Positions 35,548-45,139 of a stretch of DNA of 64,000 nucleotides are shown in pieces. The position numbers were made by a program, and so were the translations under genes. The notes below the pieces were generated by a model, which did no database searches, was not told the origin of the DNA, and saw nothing but the letters and a program-made list of their open reading frames with translations. Source of the stretch: an uncultured Bacteroidota bacterium. GTDB taxonomy: Bacteria; Bacteroidota; Bacteroidia; Chitinophagales; Chitinophagaceae. The stretch lies in the NCBI GenBank assembly GCA_946479615.1, contig CAMLGR010000001.1, positions 17,852 to 81,851 of the forward strand. The letters run 5' to 3'. How positions within the stretch are numbered: position 1 is the first letter of the stretch; every line of letters begins with the position of its first letter.

Positions 35548-37374
35548 TTACCAGCCCGGGTTTTGATCAAGTGCGCTGTTCAAACTTTTTTCTGCTGCGG
35601 GCAGCGGGAACAGTAAATGTTTCGTGGTCACGTTCCTGAACCAGGCGATATAATATTGTCCCGGCACCTGCACCGTCATCTGGTTGGCGACCGTTTGCAT
35701 CGCCGGTACAAAAATGCCCCAGCGGACCAAGTCATTTTTTCTTAATGCTTCGAAAGAAAGTTCCCTGGAACGTTCATCCTGGATCATTAACCGGAAATCA
35801 TCTTTGGAACCGGTTTGTGCAGGTGTTAATTCAGCATCTGATTTACTGAAGATGGTAGCTGTAGCTACAGCGCCTGTGCCACCTCCGCCTGTAAAGGTGA
35901 TCGTGGGTGCTGTTGTATAACCGCTGCCGATCTTTTTACCGAGTACGGAATCACCAGGGAAAACAAGACCGGTAACTTTGCCGCCCGCTATTGTTGCAGT
36001 TGCTACGGCACCTGATCCGCCGCCGCCTGTAAATGTTACGGTTGGTGCGGTTGTATAACCCGAACCACCATCAGTGATCGTAACATCTTTTACTCCTGTA
36101 GCCCATGCTCTTCTTCTGACAAGATTTACTGCATCGATAGCTGCCTGTGTTGGTCCGCTTACTTCATTCTCCGCTTCTGCATACATCAGCAATACATCGG
36201 AAAAACGAAGCAGTGGAAAATTCATCGAACTAAGACTTGCATTTTTTGGTGTGGCCGTTTCATATTCACGCCTGTATTTTGCCATGAATAATCCGTAGAT
36301 CCCTGCGGGTGTTGCCGGCGCCGCGATAAATGTCCGCGCACCAACGGCTCCTGTTGAATTATAGGTGAATAAAGGATTCACCCATTCCCTTCTCAGGTCA
36401 CCGGGTGTAAATAATTGATAGTATTTGGCAGTCGGTTTTATGAATCCGTTGCCCTGCCCTGTTGCTACATTCAAACAATATTGCCCGGCGAGCCATGCAA
36501 ACCTGGCTGTTTCTGCATAGGTGTCAGCACCTGTTCCGCGGAACTCTACTTCCCAGATACTTTCTTTGATATCATATTTATCCTGTGCATAGTTGATAAA
36601 GACCTGCTGGTAATCGGTGTTCAATGCATGATTGGCGGTATTATCATCTATTACTTTCTTAGCCCAGTCTCTTGCTTCCGCATATTTGGAAACATCATTA
36701 ACCGGTTGACCGGCCATCGATAAACAAACACGGGCCAGTATACCACGCACCGCAGATTTATTGACCCTGCCACCAAAGCCGATGGTTTTAATATCTGTCA
36801 CCAATGCTTCCGCTTCGGTCATATCTTTCAATATCTGTTCATACACCGCTTTTGCCGTGGACCTGGGAATATTTGTTTGAGTAGCAGGAACCGGTGCCAG
36901 TATCAAAGGAACACCGCCCCAGTTTTCTACCAGTAAAAAATAAAAATAACTTCTGAGGAACAGGGCTTCTCCTTTTACTTTCCCCCTGATATCCGCACTC
37001 AAGGCCGTATTGTTATCTACGTTGGCCAGTAAAATATTGGCACGTGCAATACCCCTGTAAAGCGCCGTCCAGAATGCCAGCACTTCTGCATCGGCAGATG
37101 TATAATTATATTGGCAGGGACCGGTACTGGGATTGGTGGCTGCATAATATCCTTCATCACCTTCGTTGCCATACCTGTATGACATACGCTCTGCATAAAG
37201 GTCCTGTGCTCCGAGGACATCATATACGCCATTCAATGCCAGGTTCAATTGAGCTTCTGTTGTATAATAATTACCGGGAGAAACCGTATCTGTTGTTTTC
37301 GTGTCGAGAAATTTTTTACACGAACCCAGTGTAAGTAAAAGAATCGCTGCAGTTATTAAAGATATATGTCTCAT
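35548..37374 (-). CDS. RagB/SusD family nutrient-binding lipoprotein with inserted glycine-rich repeats
   Basis: 608 residues. A lipoprotein signal ends in LTLGSC with Cys19. SusD lids bind glycans above the SusC barrel; typical motifs are YYFLLVENWGGVPLI near 143-157, LLRFSDVLLMYAEAENE near 390 and ERSRELSFEALRKNDLVRWG near 535. Between the conserved NLVRRRAW block and the ERSREL block lies an insert of about 80 residues (roughly 430-510) with two copies of GSGYTTAPTxTFTGGGGxG. Such repeats are known from phage and surface proteins, not from the SusD core. Its stop is 18 bases before DUF5017. Confidence 0.93.
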   Translation of the reverse strand: MRHISLITAAILLLTLGSCKKFLDTKTTDTVSPGNYYTTEAQLNLALNGVYDVLGAQDLYAERMSYRYGNEGDEGYYAATNPSTGPCQYNYTSADAEVLAFWTALYRGIARANILLANVDNNTALSADIRGKVKGEALFLRSYFYFLLVENWGGVPLILAPVPATQTNIPRSTAKAVYEQILKDMTEAEALVTDIKTIGFGGRVNKSAVRGILARVCLSMAGQPVNDVSKYAEARDWAKKVIDDNTANHALNTDYQQVFINYAQDKYDIKESIWEVEFRGTGADTYAETARFAWLAGQYCLNVATGQGNGFIKPTAKYYQLFTPGDLRREWVNPLFTYNSTGAVGARTFIAAPATPAGIYGLFMAKYRREYETATPKNASLSSMNFPLLRFSDVLLMYAEAENEVSGPTQAAIDAVNLVRRRAWATGVKDVTITDGGSGYTTAPTVTFTGGGGSGAVATATIAGGKVTGLVFPGDSVLGKKIGSGYTTAPTITFTGGGGTGAVATATIFSKSDAELTPAQTGSKDDFRLMIQDERSRELSFEALRKNDLVRWGIFVPAMQTVANQMTVQVPGQYYIAWFRNVTTKHLLFPLPAAEKSLNSALDQNPGW

Positions 37375-37397
37375 ATCAGCAAATTTTGATAATCGTT

Positions 37398-40300
37398 TTA
37401 AAATGTTGCGTTAATACCAAAAGTAATCGAGCGCGCCTGCGGGTAAGCAGAGAAATCAAGTCCCGGAGTAAGAATACTGTTACGTACAGACACTTCCGGG
37501 TCTCTTCCCGAATAATTGGTCCAGGTGATCAGGTTCTGTGCCGTCAGGCTCACCCTTAACTGTGTCAGGTATAATTTGCGGATGATATTTGCCGGAACAT
37601 TATATCCCAATGCAAATGTTTTTAACCGGAGATAAGAACCATCTTCTATCAATCTTGAAGAGAATGTGGAAAGAGGTCCCTGTCCACCGGCTCTGTACAT
37701 GGTATTACTTGGGTTGGTGGGTGACCACCTGTTTGCATACGAAGCATACTGGTTGAGATCATTCATGCGGTTACCATTTCCTTCAAACATGAAACGGTCA
37801 GCATTCAGGATCTGGTTACCGTACGACCATTGGAAGAATACATTCAGATCAAATCCTTTATACGTAAAGTTGTTGGAGAAACCACCGGTATGAACAGGCT
37901 GGCTTCTGCCGATGATGACCTGGTCGAATGCATTGATCGTTCCATCACCATTGATATCTTTGAAGCGCTGATCGCCCGGCAATATAGTAGCTCTTGCTGT
38001 TCCATTATCCGGTTCGTCTTTCTTGAGGATATATACACCCGGAGAAGGATTATCAAAATCGCTATATTGATATACACCATCAAATGCATATCCATAGAAC
38101 ATACCTGTAGGCTGACCAATCTGTGATACCCACGGGTTATTCGCAATGAATGTTCCTGCAAAAAGCGCTTCCTGGTTATCAGCCAGCGCCATGATCTTAT
38201 TGCTGTTGAAACTGATATTGAAACTGCTTGACCAGGTGAAATCCTTAGTTCTTACATTATTGGTGGTCAGGCTAAGTTCAAGACCCTGGTTCCTTAATGT
38301 ACCTACGTTTTTAAATACGGTAGGAAATCCTGAAGAAGGAGGAAGACTTGCATTCAGCAATAAATTCTTTGTTGTTTTGCGATATACATCCACCGTGAAT
38401 TCGATCCGGTTGTTGAAAAGCCCGAGATCATAACCCAGATCGATCTGCTCTGTACTTTCCCATTTCAAAGCTTCATTCGCCAGTGTGCCGGGAATGATAC
38501 CAGGTGAAGGTGTGGCATTATTGAATGAATAAGAAGCAGAGACCGGTAATGTCAGCGTAGCGAGATACGGGAAATCAGTTACACGGTTGTTACCCGTGAT
38601 ACCATAGCTCGCTCTTAATTTCGCATCGGTAACCACTTTGCTGCGTTCCAGGAATTTCTCCTTGTTCATGCTCCAGGCGAAGGCGCCGGAAGGGAAATAA
38701 CCCCATTTATGACCTTTTGCAAATTTGGAAGTACCATCACCCCTGAAAGTCGCAGTGAGGTAATATTTGGATTTGTAGATATAATTCGCGCGGCCGAAGA
38801 AAGACACCAGCGTGTTCCTGCTTTCGGAAGCATATCCCTGGTAAGGCAATCCTTCATCGAGACCACTGATACCAAGTTGTTCGTTCGGTATATTCTGTGC
38901 AGCATAACCGCTGACAGAAGCCCTGGCGCCCTGCTCTGAAAAACCAGCAAGTACATTCACCGAATGAACTTTATTAAAGAGATTGGAATAGGTCAATGTA
39001 TTTTCATTCGACCAGGTATTGAGTTCAGTGGTGATCGTGGATCCGTTCACTCCCCTTGTATTTCTTGGATTCAACGGGCTGCCATCCTGGGTCAGCGAAT
39101 TATAGAAATTATCATTTCTTACTTTTCTTATACTTTCTGTACCCGAGAGGCGCAGCACGAGATGTTTGGCGATCTCATAATTGATATATCCCTGTGCAAG
39201 AAGATCACCTGTTCTGTTCTTTGAATATTGATTATTGATCGTAGAGATCGGGTTAAACCTTGTATCGTTCGCCGTGATCGTTTCCGCATCTACTATCTGA
39301 TCGGCCAGGTCAACTGTTGGAGATCCTGTTACGGGACGATAAGCCAGCGTTTGCCATAAAATGTAACTGATCTGGTTGGAAGTACCATTGGCTACTACTG
39401 CACCGGATGTGGTGATGCTGCCATAGTTAGCCGTTACACCCATCTTTAATTTCTCACTCACTGTCTGATCGAGTGTTATTCTTCCCTGGTAACGACTGTA
39501 ATCTGTATTGAGCATGATACCGTCCTGGTTATAGGCAGATCCCGATACAGAATATCTTGTTTGCTGGTTTCCTCCGCGAAGAGCGAAATCACTGATATGC
39601 AGTTTTCCTGTACGGAAAATAAGATCCTGCCAGTCGATCGGCTCGACGGTCTTATAACTATCCAGTGTTCTTCCATTACTATAATACCGGGCGGTAGTGA
39701 GCGCAGGCTGTGCCTTCGCTATATTCACTTCTTCCTGGTATTTTACGAAATCATAGGAACTCATCATTTTCATTTTCCTGATCAGTTCCTGTACACCATA
39801 CGAGGAGTTAATAGTAATAACCGGGCGGCCTACTTTTCCTTTCTTTGTTTCGATCACGACAACACCATTCGCACCACGGGCACCGTAGATCGCTGTGGCA
39901 GATGCATCTTTCAAAATGTTGATCGATTCGATATCATTGGGATTGATCGCGGCACTTGCAGGATTCTCTACCGGGAATCCATCGATAACGTATAATGGTG
40001 CGGTACTTTGTGTCAATGAACTCACACCCCTGATAACGATATCCTGGAGAACACCGGGTTGTCCGTCCGATGATGAAACACGTACACCGGCTACACGGCC
40101 GGCAAGTCCTTCGGTGAAAGAAGCGATAGGCGCTTTGGTAAGATCGGCCATTTTTACCTGGGCCACCGAACCGGTAAGATCCTGTTTGCGCACCGAACCA
40201 TAACCAATAACAACTACTTCGCCGAGACCGGTGATCGACCTGGCGATGGTTGTATTAATAACTGTACTGTTGCCGACAGGTATTTCGATTGTGCGAAAAC

Positions 40301-40568
40301 CTGCGGAAGAAAACACAAGTACATCGGTACTCTTTGCCTGGATACTGTACGCACCCTGGTTGTTGGTTTGGGTGGCAGTCTTTGAGGCTTTTACAGTGAC
40401 TGTGATCCCACGCAAAAGCGATTGATCTGCGGAATCGGAAACAGTACCTCTGATTAATCTGGAATCCTGTGCAAATGCACGCCATGGAACGAAAACAGCT
40501 AACATAACAAGCAGCAATACGCTATTTCGTGACCGGCAAAAACGTTTAGTCTTGGTTGTAATGATCAT
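37398..40568 (-). CDS. SusC/RagA family TonB-dependent outer membrane transporter
   Basis: 1056 residues. A signal peptide ends in AFAQ near 34, followed by a carboxypeptidase-regulatory-like domain (about 38-115), the plug (LTGSVAQVKMADL to GANGVVVIETKKG, about 135-245, with LYVIDGFPVENP and DIESINILKDASATAIYGARGANG) and a 22-strand barrel ending in ITFGINATF with a C-terminal Phe. It imports glycan fragments under TonB/ExbBD energy with SusD as lid. First gene of a nine-gene operon reaching 26208. The gap upstream carries several operator-like signals. Confidence 0.96.
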   Translation of the reverse strand: MIITTKTKRFCRSRNSVLLLVMLAVFVPWRAFAQDSRLIRGTVSDSADQSLLRGITVTVKASKTATQTNNQGAYSIQAKSTDVLVFSSAGFRTIEIPVGNSTVINTTIARSITGLGEVVVIGYGSVRKQDLTGSVAQVKMADLTKAPIASFTEGLAGRVAGVRVSSSDGQPGVLQDIVIRGVSSLTQSTAPLYVIDGFPVENPASAAINPNDIESINILKDASATAIYGARGANGVVVIETKKGKVGRPVITINSSYGVQELIRKMKMMSSYDFVKYQEEVNIAKAQPALTTARYYSNGRTLDSYKTVEPIDWQDLIFRTGKLHISDFALRGGNQQTRYSVSGSAYNQDGIMLNTDYSRYQGRITLDQTVSEKLKMGVTANYGSITTSGAVVANGTSNQISYILWQTLAYRPVTGSPTVDLADQIVDAETITANDTRFNPISTINNQYSKNRTGDLLAQGYINYEIAKHLVLRLSGTESIRKVRNDNFYNSLTQDGSPLNPRNTRGVNGSTITTELNTWSNENTLTYSNLFNKVHSVNVLAGFSEQGARASVSGYAAQNIPNEQLGISGLDEGLPYQGYASESRNTLVSFFGRANYIYKSKYYLTATFRGDGTSKFAKGHKWGYFPSGAFAWSMNKEKFLERSKVVTDAKLRASYGITGNNRVTDFPYLATLTLPVSASYSFNNATPSPGIIPGTLANEALKWESTEQIDLGYDLGLFNNRIEFTVDVYRKTTKNLLLNASLPPSSGFPTVFKNVGTLRNQGLELSLTTNNVRTKDFTWSSSFNISFNSNKIMALADNQEALFAGTFIANNPWVSQIGQPTGMFYGYAFDGVYQYSDFDNPSPGVYILKKDEPDNGTARATILPGDQRFKDINGDGTINAFDQVIIGRSQPVHTGGFSNNFTYKGFDLNVFFQWSYGNQILNADRFMFEGNGNRMNDLNQYASYANRWSPTNPSNTMYRAGGQGPLSTFSSRLIEDGSYLRLKTFALGYNVPANIIRKLYLTQLRVSLTAQNLITWTNYSGRDPEVSVRNSILTPGLDFSAYPQARSITFGINATF

Positions 40569-40637
40569 AACTTAATTTAAACGAATGACAATTGTAAATA
40601 CCAGCGAATAAATTAATAGGATAAAAAGGTTCTTTGG

Positions 40638-40661
40638 TTATCAGACGTCCATTTCTGATAA
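40638..40661 (-). promoter_or_regulatory. Inverted repeat in the susC leader
   Basis: TTATCAGA and TCTGATAA separated by 8 bases, 25 bases downstream of the proposed -7 box. It could be an operator half-site pair or an RNA hairpin about 70 nt before the start codon. Confidence 0.4.
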
Positions 40662-40685
40662 GTAATTTCGGGGGATATAATTATT

Positions 40686-40748
40686 TAAAGGTATCTGCGC
40701 TATACTCAACAATCCACTCATATTTTACCTATTAGTGATATTATTTTT
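40686..40748 (-). promoter_or_regulatory. Island operator and -7 box, susC operon
   Basis: On the minus strand AAAAATAATATCA (complement of 40736-40748) is followed 43 bases later by TACCTTTA (complement of 40686-40693). The start codon at 40568 lies about 110 bases further. No canonical -33 TTTG at 19-21 bases is seen, as expected for an activator-dependent promoter. Confidence 0.5.
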
Positions 40749-40765
40749 TAGTTACAAATTATCTC

Positions 40766-40796
40766 CTGTAACAGGAATTTTTTCCTCTGTAACAGG
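40766..40796. promoter_or_regulatory. Direct repeat CTGTAACAGG, 21-bp spacing
   Basis: Perfect 10-base copies at 40766-40775 and 40787-40796, exactly two helical turns apart. Upstream GTTACA at 40751-40756 forms an inverted pair with TGTAAC of the first copy. Looks like a binding site for a second regulator. Confidence 0.45.
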
Positions 40797-40907
40797 GCTG
40801 AAAAATTTACCGGAAATATTTCCGGCAGAAATACAATCATAGCTGCTGAAAATGCAGCCTGCTGAATCTGCATGGTTGGTTTGATTTAAATCAAGCCGTA
40901 TATACTG

Positions 40908-42584
40908 TTAATTTTCTTCCTGCTGAATGGGCAGGTCCTGGAATACTATACACCAGTTATATAGAGGATAAGGTTGACCCGTCCGTGTACCATAGCTGGT
41001 GTCTTTAAAGGCATAGGTTGATGGTTCGGCATCCGCATCGTGAATGTTGCCGTAGGGGAATATTCTTGAAACAAAACATTTCCTGCCAATAGTAAAACTG
41101 AATCCTGCCGGAGAATTGTCCATCTCTCCCCGCAATATCGTATTGCCGTTCTTATTTAAATACACTGATCGCACCAGCATTCTTGCTTCACTATTACCTT
41201 TTTCACTCCGCGCGACCAGGTAGAATGCTCCCTCCTGTTTCAAGACAACAAATTCCTGCATTAAGTTGCCTTTGAATTCAATTTTCAATTCACTGCTATC
41301 TTTCCCCCATGTAATACCCGCAACCGGTTCTGCAATATCTTTTACATAAGAGGTCAATCCATATTTCACGAAGCCGGAAGCATCAACAGGCAAAGGATCT
41401 GCCAATGCGATTTTCAGTTGATCCTTTCCTGCGATACTGATCCCGGTGATACGATAATTCCTGTTCTTCTCATCATATATTTCGAAACCACCACTCTTTC
41501 CCTGGAAGGGAAGAAAACTGCTGTCGATAACAATTGGCGAAACCGGTACATGAAAACTGACCAACAGGTAATTGCCATCCCTGTGATAAACCGCTTTTAC
41601 CGGGCGTAACGGTTGCCATTGCTGTTTTTCTACGATTACTCTTTTTATTACTTTTCCAAATTGCTCTCCCAGCATTCGTTCTCCATCAGCAGAGATATGT
41701 ATGGATACGCCATGAACGATCTTGCCGCCACTGTTGTAATGACTATTGACTGCACTGGGTAACATATAGGTTGCCGATACCATGTGCATATCCTTTTCCT
41801 GGTCACATGCCATCAACTGCGCTGTTCCCGAAATAGCACCAATAGTCTGGTAGGTAAAAAAATGTGGTTTTCTTTTCTGGTGTGTGATATTGAGTATGTC
41901 ATGCTGGTAATCATTTTTCAGCATGATGAGATCATTTTTATAAATACCTAGAAATTCATTTCTTGAAAGCAAACTGTCCCAGCGGTTCACATGCAGATCA
42001 TTTCCGCGTTCTCCCTGCATCCAGGTGATCGCCGCTACTGAATAAGAAACTTTCATGGAATCTGCTATGGCCGCAGCTCTTCTTACATCGTCAATAGAGG
42101 TGAGATAGTGACCGCCCTTCGACTGTCTTGCGCCCGCACGGATATCTTTTGCATCATCATGCCGTTTATCCAGTTCACGCAGGTATCGTCCTCCCTGTCC
42201 TGCATAACTGAATAAAAAACGTGATTGCTTGTATCTCGTGTTTTGTAATGATTGCTGCAAATGATCGCAAAGTCCGTTAGCGATGGTTTCTCCTTCTACT
42301 CCACGCGCTATCGCTGTTAAAGGAACCCATTCAAACCTGCTTGCCTCTCTTAGCGCAGGCTGATCAGGGTAGTAGTTATATGTCCAGGTGGAAGTTCCCA
42401 TCCTGAACCGGAGGTTGGTGAATGCTGTAACCGAATCAGTGATCACCGGCAATGATTGCTCACCTCCGCTCAATGATTGTCCCATGTGCACAATATGGTT
42501 CACATCGGTTAATAGTTTCCCGGATGAGCAACTGCTAAGAATTACGATAACCAGCAATGATATAAATAGATTCCTGTTGATCAC
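40908..42584 (-). CDS. SGNH-like hydrolase lipoprotein, distant from sialate O-acetylesterases
   Basis: 558 residues. A lipoprotein signal ends in VILSSC with Cys19. HIVHMGQSLSGGEQS puts a candidate nucleophile Ser37 in a GQS block, AITWMQGERGND near 195 matches the block III WxQGExN of the acetylesterase family, and VHGVSIHISADGERMLGEQFG near 285 provides a candidate His and Asp. From about 340 a beta-rich C-terminal part follows. It would act as an esterase at the outer membrane. It is separated from the 2-hydroxyacid dehydrogenase gene by a strong hairpin. Confidence 0.65.
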   Translation of the reverse strand: MINRNLFISLLVIVILSSCSSGKLLTDVNHIVHMGQSLSGGEQSLPVITDSVTAFTNLRFRMGTSTWTYNYYPDQPALREASRFEWVPLTAIARGVEGETIANGLCDHLQQSLQNTRYKQSRFLFSYAGQGGRYLRELDKRHDDAKDIRAGARQSKGGHYLTSIDDVRRAAAIADSMKVSYSVAAITWMQGERGNDLHVNRWDSLLSRNEFLGIYKNDLIMLKNDYQHDILNITHQKRKPHFFTYQTIGAISGTAQLMACDQEKDMHMVSATYMLPSAVNSHYNSGGKIVHGVSIHISADGERMLGEQFGKVIKRVIVEKQQWQPLRPVKAVYHRDGNYLLVSFHVPVSPIVIDSSFLPFQGKSGGFEIYDEKNRNYRITGISIAGKDQLKIALADPLPVDASGFVKYGLTSYVKDIAEPVAGITWGKDSSELKIEFKGNLMQEFVVLKQEGAFYLVARSEKGNSEARMLVRSVYLNKNGNTILRGEMDNSPAGFSFTIGRKCFVSRIFPYGNIHDADAEPSTYAFKDTSYGTRTGQPYPLYNWCIVFQDLPIQQEEN

Positions 42585-42603
42585 ATTCTTTTTTATAAAT
42601 CAG

Positions 42604-42668
42604 TCTGCAAAAGCGTCAGGCCGGATGTGTGACTATTGTTTTGGTGCCTGGCCTGGCGCTTTTGCAGA
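42604..42668 (-). terminator. Hairpin downstream of the 2-hydroxyacid dehydrogenase gene
   Basis: TCTGCAAAAGCG-CAGGCC (42604-42622) pairs with GGCCTG-CGCTTTTGCAGA (42650-42668), a 19-bp stem with one mismatch and a 27-nt loop. On the minus strand it is followed by a weak T-rich stretch. Confidence 0.6.
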
Positions 42669-42686
42669 TGAGATCATTTTATATTT

Positions 42687-43712
42687 TTATTCGTCATTCA
42701 ATTGTGCAACGGATAATTCATTCAGCAAGGGTTCTCCTTTTATTATGCGATGTACATTTTGCAAAAAGATATCCCATACCCTGTCAAGAAAACGCGGGCT
42801 TGAACTCGATCCCGATATATGTGGTGTAAGAATAACGTTCGCCATGCGCCAGAGCGGATGATCTTCCGGCATGGGATAATAATAATGCGTATCCAATGCG
42901 GCGCCGGCGATCCATTGATCCTGCAAGGCGCGCAGCAATGCCTGTTCTTTGATCAATGGTCCACGTGCAGGATTTAATAAATAAGCCTGGGAGTTCAGCA
43001 TTTTCAATTCTGCTTCTCCTACTATGCCTTCCGTACTGCCCGTTTGCGGAATGGCCATGACCAGGAAATCAAGACCACGGAGAAATGCTTCCTTGTCATC
43101 CATTAAAAAAACTTTATCAGGCAACACTCCATCGGGATCTCCTGTTCCGGGTACGCAATAAATATTTTCACGTTTCCTGATCGGGCTGCGGCTTAACACA
43201 TGCACTTTCATTCCCATCGCTTTTGCCAACCGCGCCGTTTCGCGGCCAATGCCTCCATATCCCCAGATACCAACCACGGAACCATGTATCTCCCATTGAA
43301 AACGCGCATCACGATCCCATATCTGCGCTTCCTGGTTACGTATCAAACTACGCATATCACGCGCAAGGTTGATCATCATCGCGATGTTCCATTCGCCGAT
43401 AGGAATATCGAAAACACCCAATGCATTGCTTGCTTTTATATTCCGTTCCGGCAATCCCTGGCCGATAAGTTGTTTATACCCTGCCGAACTGATCTGGATG
43501 AATTTCAGTTTTTCCATCTGGCTATGATTGGACGGAGGCAGCGAACAAAAAAGAAGATCACAGTCCTTTATCTGTTCCTGTGGCAATTCTCTTACCGTAT
43601 CACCCGGCTTTGGCAATACTGTCACATGCACACCTTTTATTTTTTTCAATTCTTCCAGGGCCGGTTCATACACCGGCATATCTACAAGTATATTCATCAT
43701 TCCCTTCGGCAT
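42687..43712 (-). CDS. D-2-hydroxyacid dehydrogenase family protein
   Basis: 341 residues (starts a few codons later are possible). VVGIWGYGGIGRETARLAKAMGMKVHVLSR near 148-177 is the NAD-binding Rossmann motif GxGxxG, LLNPARGPLIKEQALLRAL holds the catalytic Arg, and VILTPHISGSSSS the catalytic His. The family reduces 2-keto acids to D-2-hydroxy acids. No signal peptide; cytoplasmic. Downstream of the enolase-superfamily gene across a terminator, it may reduce the keto acid from a sugar-acid dehydratase (inference). Confidence 0.85.
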   Translation of the reverse strand: MPKGMMNILVDMPVYEPALEELKKIKGVHVTVLPKPGDTVRELPQEQIKDCDLLFCSLPPSNHSQMEKLKFIQISSAGYKQLIGQGLPERNIKASNALGVFDIPIGEWNIAMMINLARDMRSLIRNQEAQIWDRDARFQWEIHGSVVGIWGYGGIGRETARLAKAMGMKVHVLSRSPIRKRENIYCVPGTGDPDGVLPDKVFLMDDKEAFLRGLDFLVMAIPQTGSTEGIVGEAELKMLNSQAYLLNPARGPLIKEQALLRALQDQWIAGAALDTHYYYPMPEDHPLWRMANVILTPHISGSSSSPRFLDRVWDIFLQNVHRIIKGEPLLNELSVAQLNDE

Positions 43713-43747
43713 TAGTAAGCGATATAACAGTCAGCAATTTCTTTTTT

Positions 43748-43782
43748 AAAAAACCTGCTCCGCAGGGATACTTTGGAGCAGG
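43748..43782 (-). terminator. Intrinsic terminator after the enolase-superfamily gene
   Basis: On the minus strand CCTGCTCC, a 13-nt loop, GGAGCAGG and then six T residues: a perfect 8-bp GC-rich stem with a U-tract. Confidence 0.8.
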
Positions 43783-43828
43783 GCGTAAAACTAACACTTG
43801 CCGACTTCAACTATGAAATAAAACACGA

Positions 43829-45091
43829 TCAGGTGGTCAATACTTTTCCGGGAACAGTATTGTATTCGCCTGTTCCGCGAACAAATGGAAAACGCCTGAT
43901 CGTATCATCTGTCAATTCTATTCCCAATCCTGGTTTTTCAGGAGGTAAAACATATCCATCTTTCATCCGGAGCGTATCGCCTATCAATTCACTATGTAAC
44001 GGGCCATACGCCTGTGTCATTTCCAGCATGGTTGTATTGGGACAGGCAAACCCGCAATGAATATTCTGCATCAATCCTGCACCTGCGCCCCATGAGTGGG
44101 TGATCACATTACGATCTCTTTTTGCCAGCAATGAAGCCACTTTCATGAATTGATTGAGCCCGCTGACAAAAGATGCATCCGGCTGACCGATATCGAAACT
44201 ATCCTGCTTGATGAAGATATCCCATTCCACAGCAGCGGTGAGACATTCACCACCGGCGATCCCGATCGTTGTATTGCGGCATAATTCGGCATACAGGTCC
44301 GGTCTTGTATAATGCAGCGGCTCTTCATAAAAGAACGGATCGAATTTTTCGAGCGCTTTCACGACTGCAAATGCAGTTTCGTATTCCCAGGTCACAGGAC
44401 TATTACCCATGTGCCCGTCAAACATCAGCCAGAGTTTATCCTTGTCACCAAAACGTTCACGCACGAATTCCGCTTTCTTCGATTCAAAATCGGCTGCTTC
44501 AGCGGGTTCAAATGGTATTTCGAATTTCTTTCCTCCCCAATAACTACCGGCGCCTAATTTCACACCCCGGTAACCAAGCGAAAGATAGAAATCGACTTTC
44601 TGTGCCAGTTTATCCAGCGGGTAATTACTCGGCCCACCCGAAGCATAACAGGCCAGTTTTGCATGACCAGTGAATTTTTTATCTTTCTCCGTTTGCGGAA
44701 ATTCATTTTTCCAGGCTTCGCCCAATAATTTATATACCGGTACACCTAACGCTTTTCCTTTCAGATCCCATAACGCTGCTTCAATTCCTGCGAGTACGAT
44801 CGCACCCAAACCTACCCGGCACCAGAAATTACCGCAGTGATACATACGCCTCCATAATTCCGGGATATCATCAACGGTATTGCCAACCAGAATGGGCTTG
44901 AAAAATTCAACGATCTCGGGAACACCTTCCGGGAAAAAATATCCGCCATAGGTTTCACCTGTTCCTGTTAACCCGCTATCCGTTTCAATACGGATAAATG
45001 CAGCGCTTCGCAAGGTCCTTGCTTCACCCAAAAAGGGATCCAGTGTGGCCGGACCGGTTAATAATATTGTTCTTACGTCTGTAATCTTCAT
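43829..45091 (-). CDS. Mandelate racemase/muconate lactonizing enzyme family dehydratase
   Basis: 420 residues of the enolase superfamily: capping domain (1-125) and barrel (130-400). Metal ligands are Asp in WLMFDGHMG near 225, Glu in FYEEPLHY near 258 and Glu in GGECLTA near 284; VKLGAG near 172 and THSWGAG near 328 supply the Lys and His acid/base side chains. Members dehydrate sugar acids (rhamnonate, fuconate, galactonate) to 2-keto-3-deoxy acids. The substrate is not fixed by sequence alone. Cytoplasmic. Confidence 0.85.
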   Translation of the reverse strand: MKITDVRTILLTGPATLDPFLGEARTLRSAAFIRIETDSGLTGTGETYGGYFFPEGVPEIVEFFKPILVGNTVDDIPELWRRMYHCGNFWCRVGLGAIVLAGIEAALWDLKGKALGVPVYKLLGEAWKNEFPQTEKDKKFTGHAKLACYASGGPSNYPLDKLAQKVDFYLSLGYRGVKLGAGSYWGGKKFEIPFEPAEAADFESKKAEFVRERFGDKDKLWLMFDGHMGNSPVTWEYETAFAVVKALEKFDPFFYEEPLHYTRPDLYAELCRNTTIGIAGGECLTAAVEWDIFIKQDSFDIGQPDASFVSGLNQFMKVASLLAKRDRNVITHSWGAGAGLMQNIHCGFACPNTTMLEMTQAYGPLHSELIGDTLRMKDGYVLPPEKPGLGIELTDDTIRRFPFVRGTGEYNTVPGKVLTT

Positions 45092-45139
45092 AATAGTAAT
45101 AAATTGACTTATTTTTTCTTATAGGGGAATGTATACTGA

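Larger units (their letters stand above)
40569..40907. other. 339-bp regulatory gap upstream of susC
   Basis: No gene is seen. In the direction of susC transcription it contains: palindrome TTGATTTAAATCAA (40881-40894), a GCTGC/GCAGC stem near 40843-40859, palindrome CCGGAAATATTTCCGG (40810-40825), two CTGTAACAGG repeats 21 bp apart (40766 and 40787) with GTTACA at 40751, the island operator (40736-40748), a -7 box (40686-40693), and inverted repeat TTATCAGA / TCTGATAA (40638-40661) in the leader. Confidence 0.7.

Noticed and set aside
39561..39995. 144-codon antisense frame within susC
   Set aside because: No promoter or family match; the opposite strand encodes the conserved plug region.
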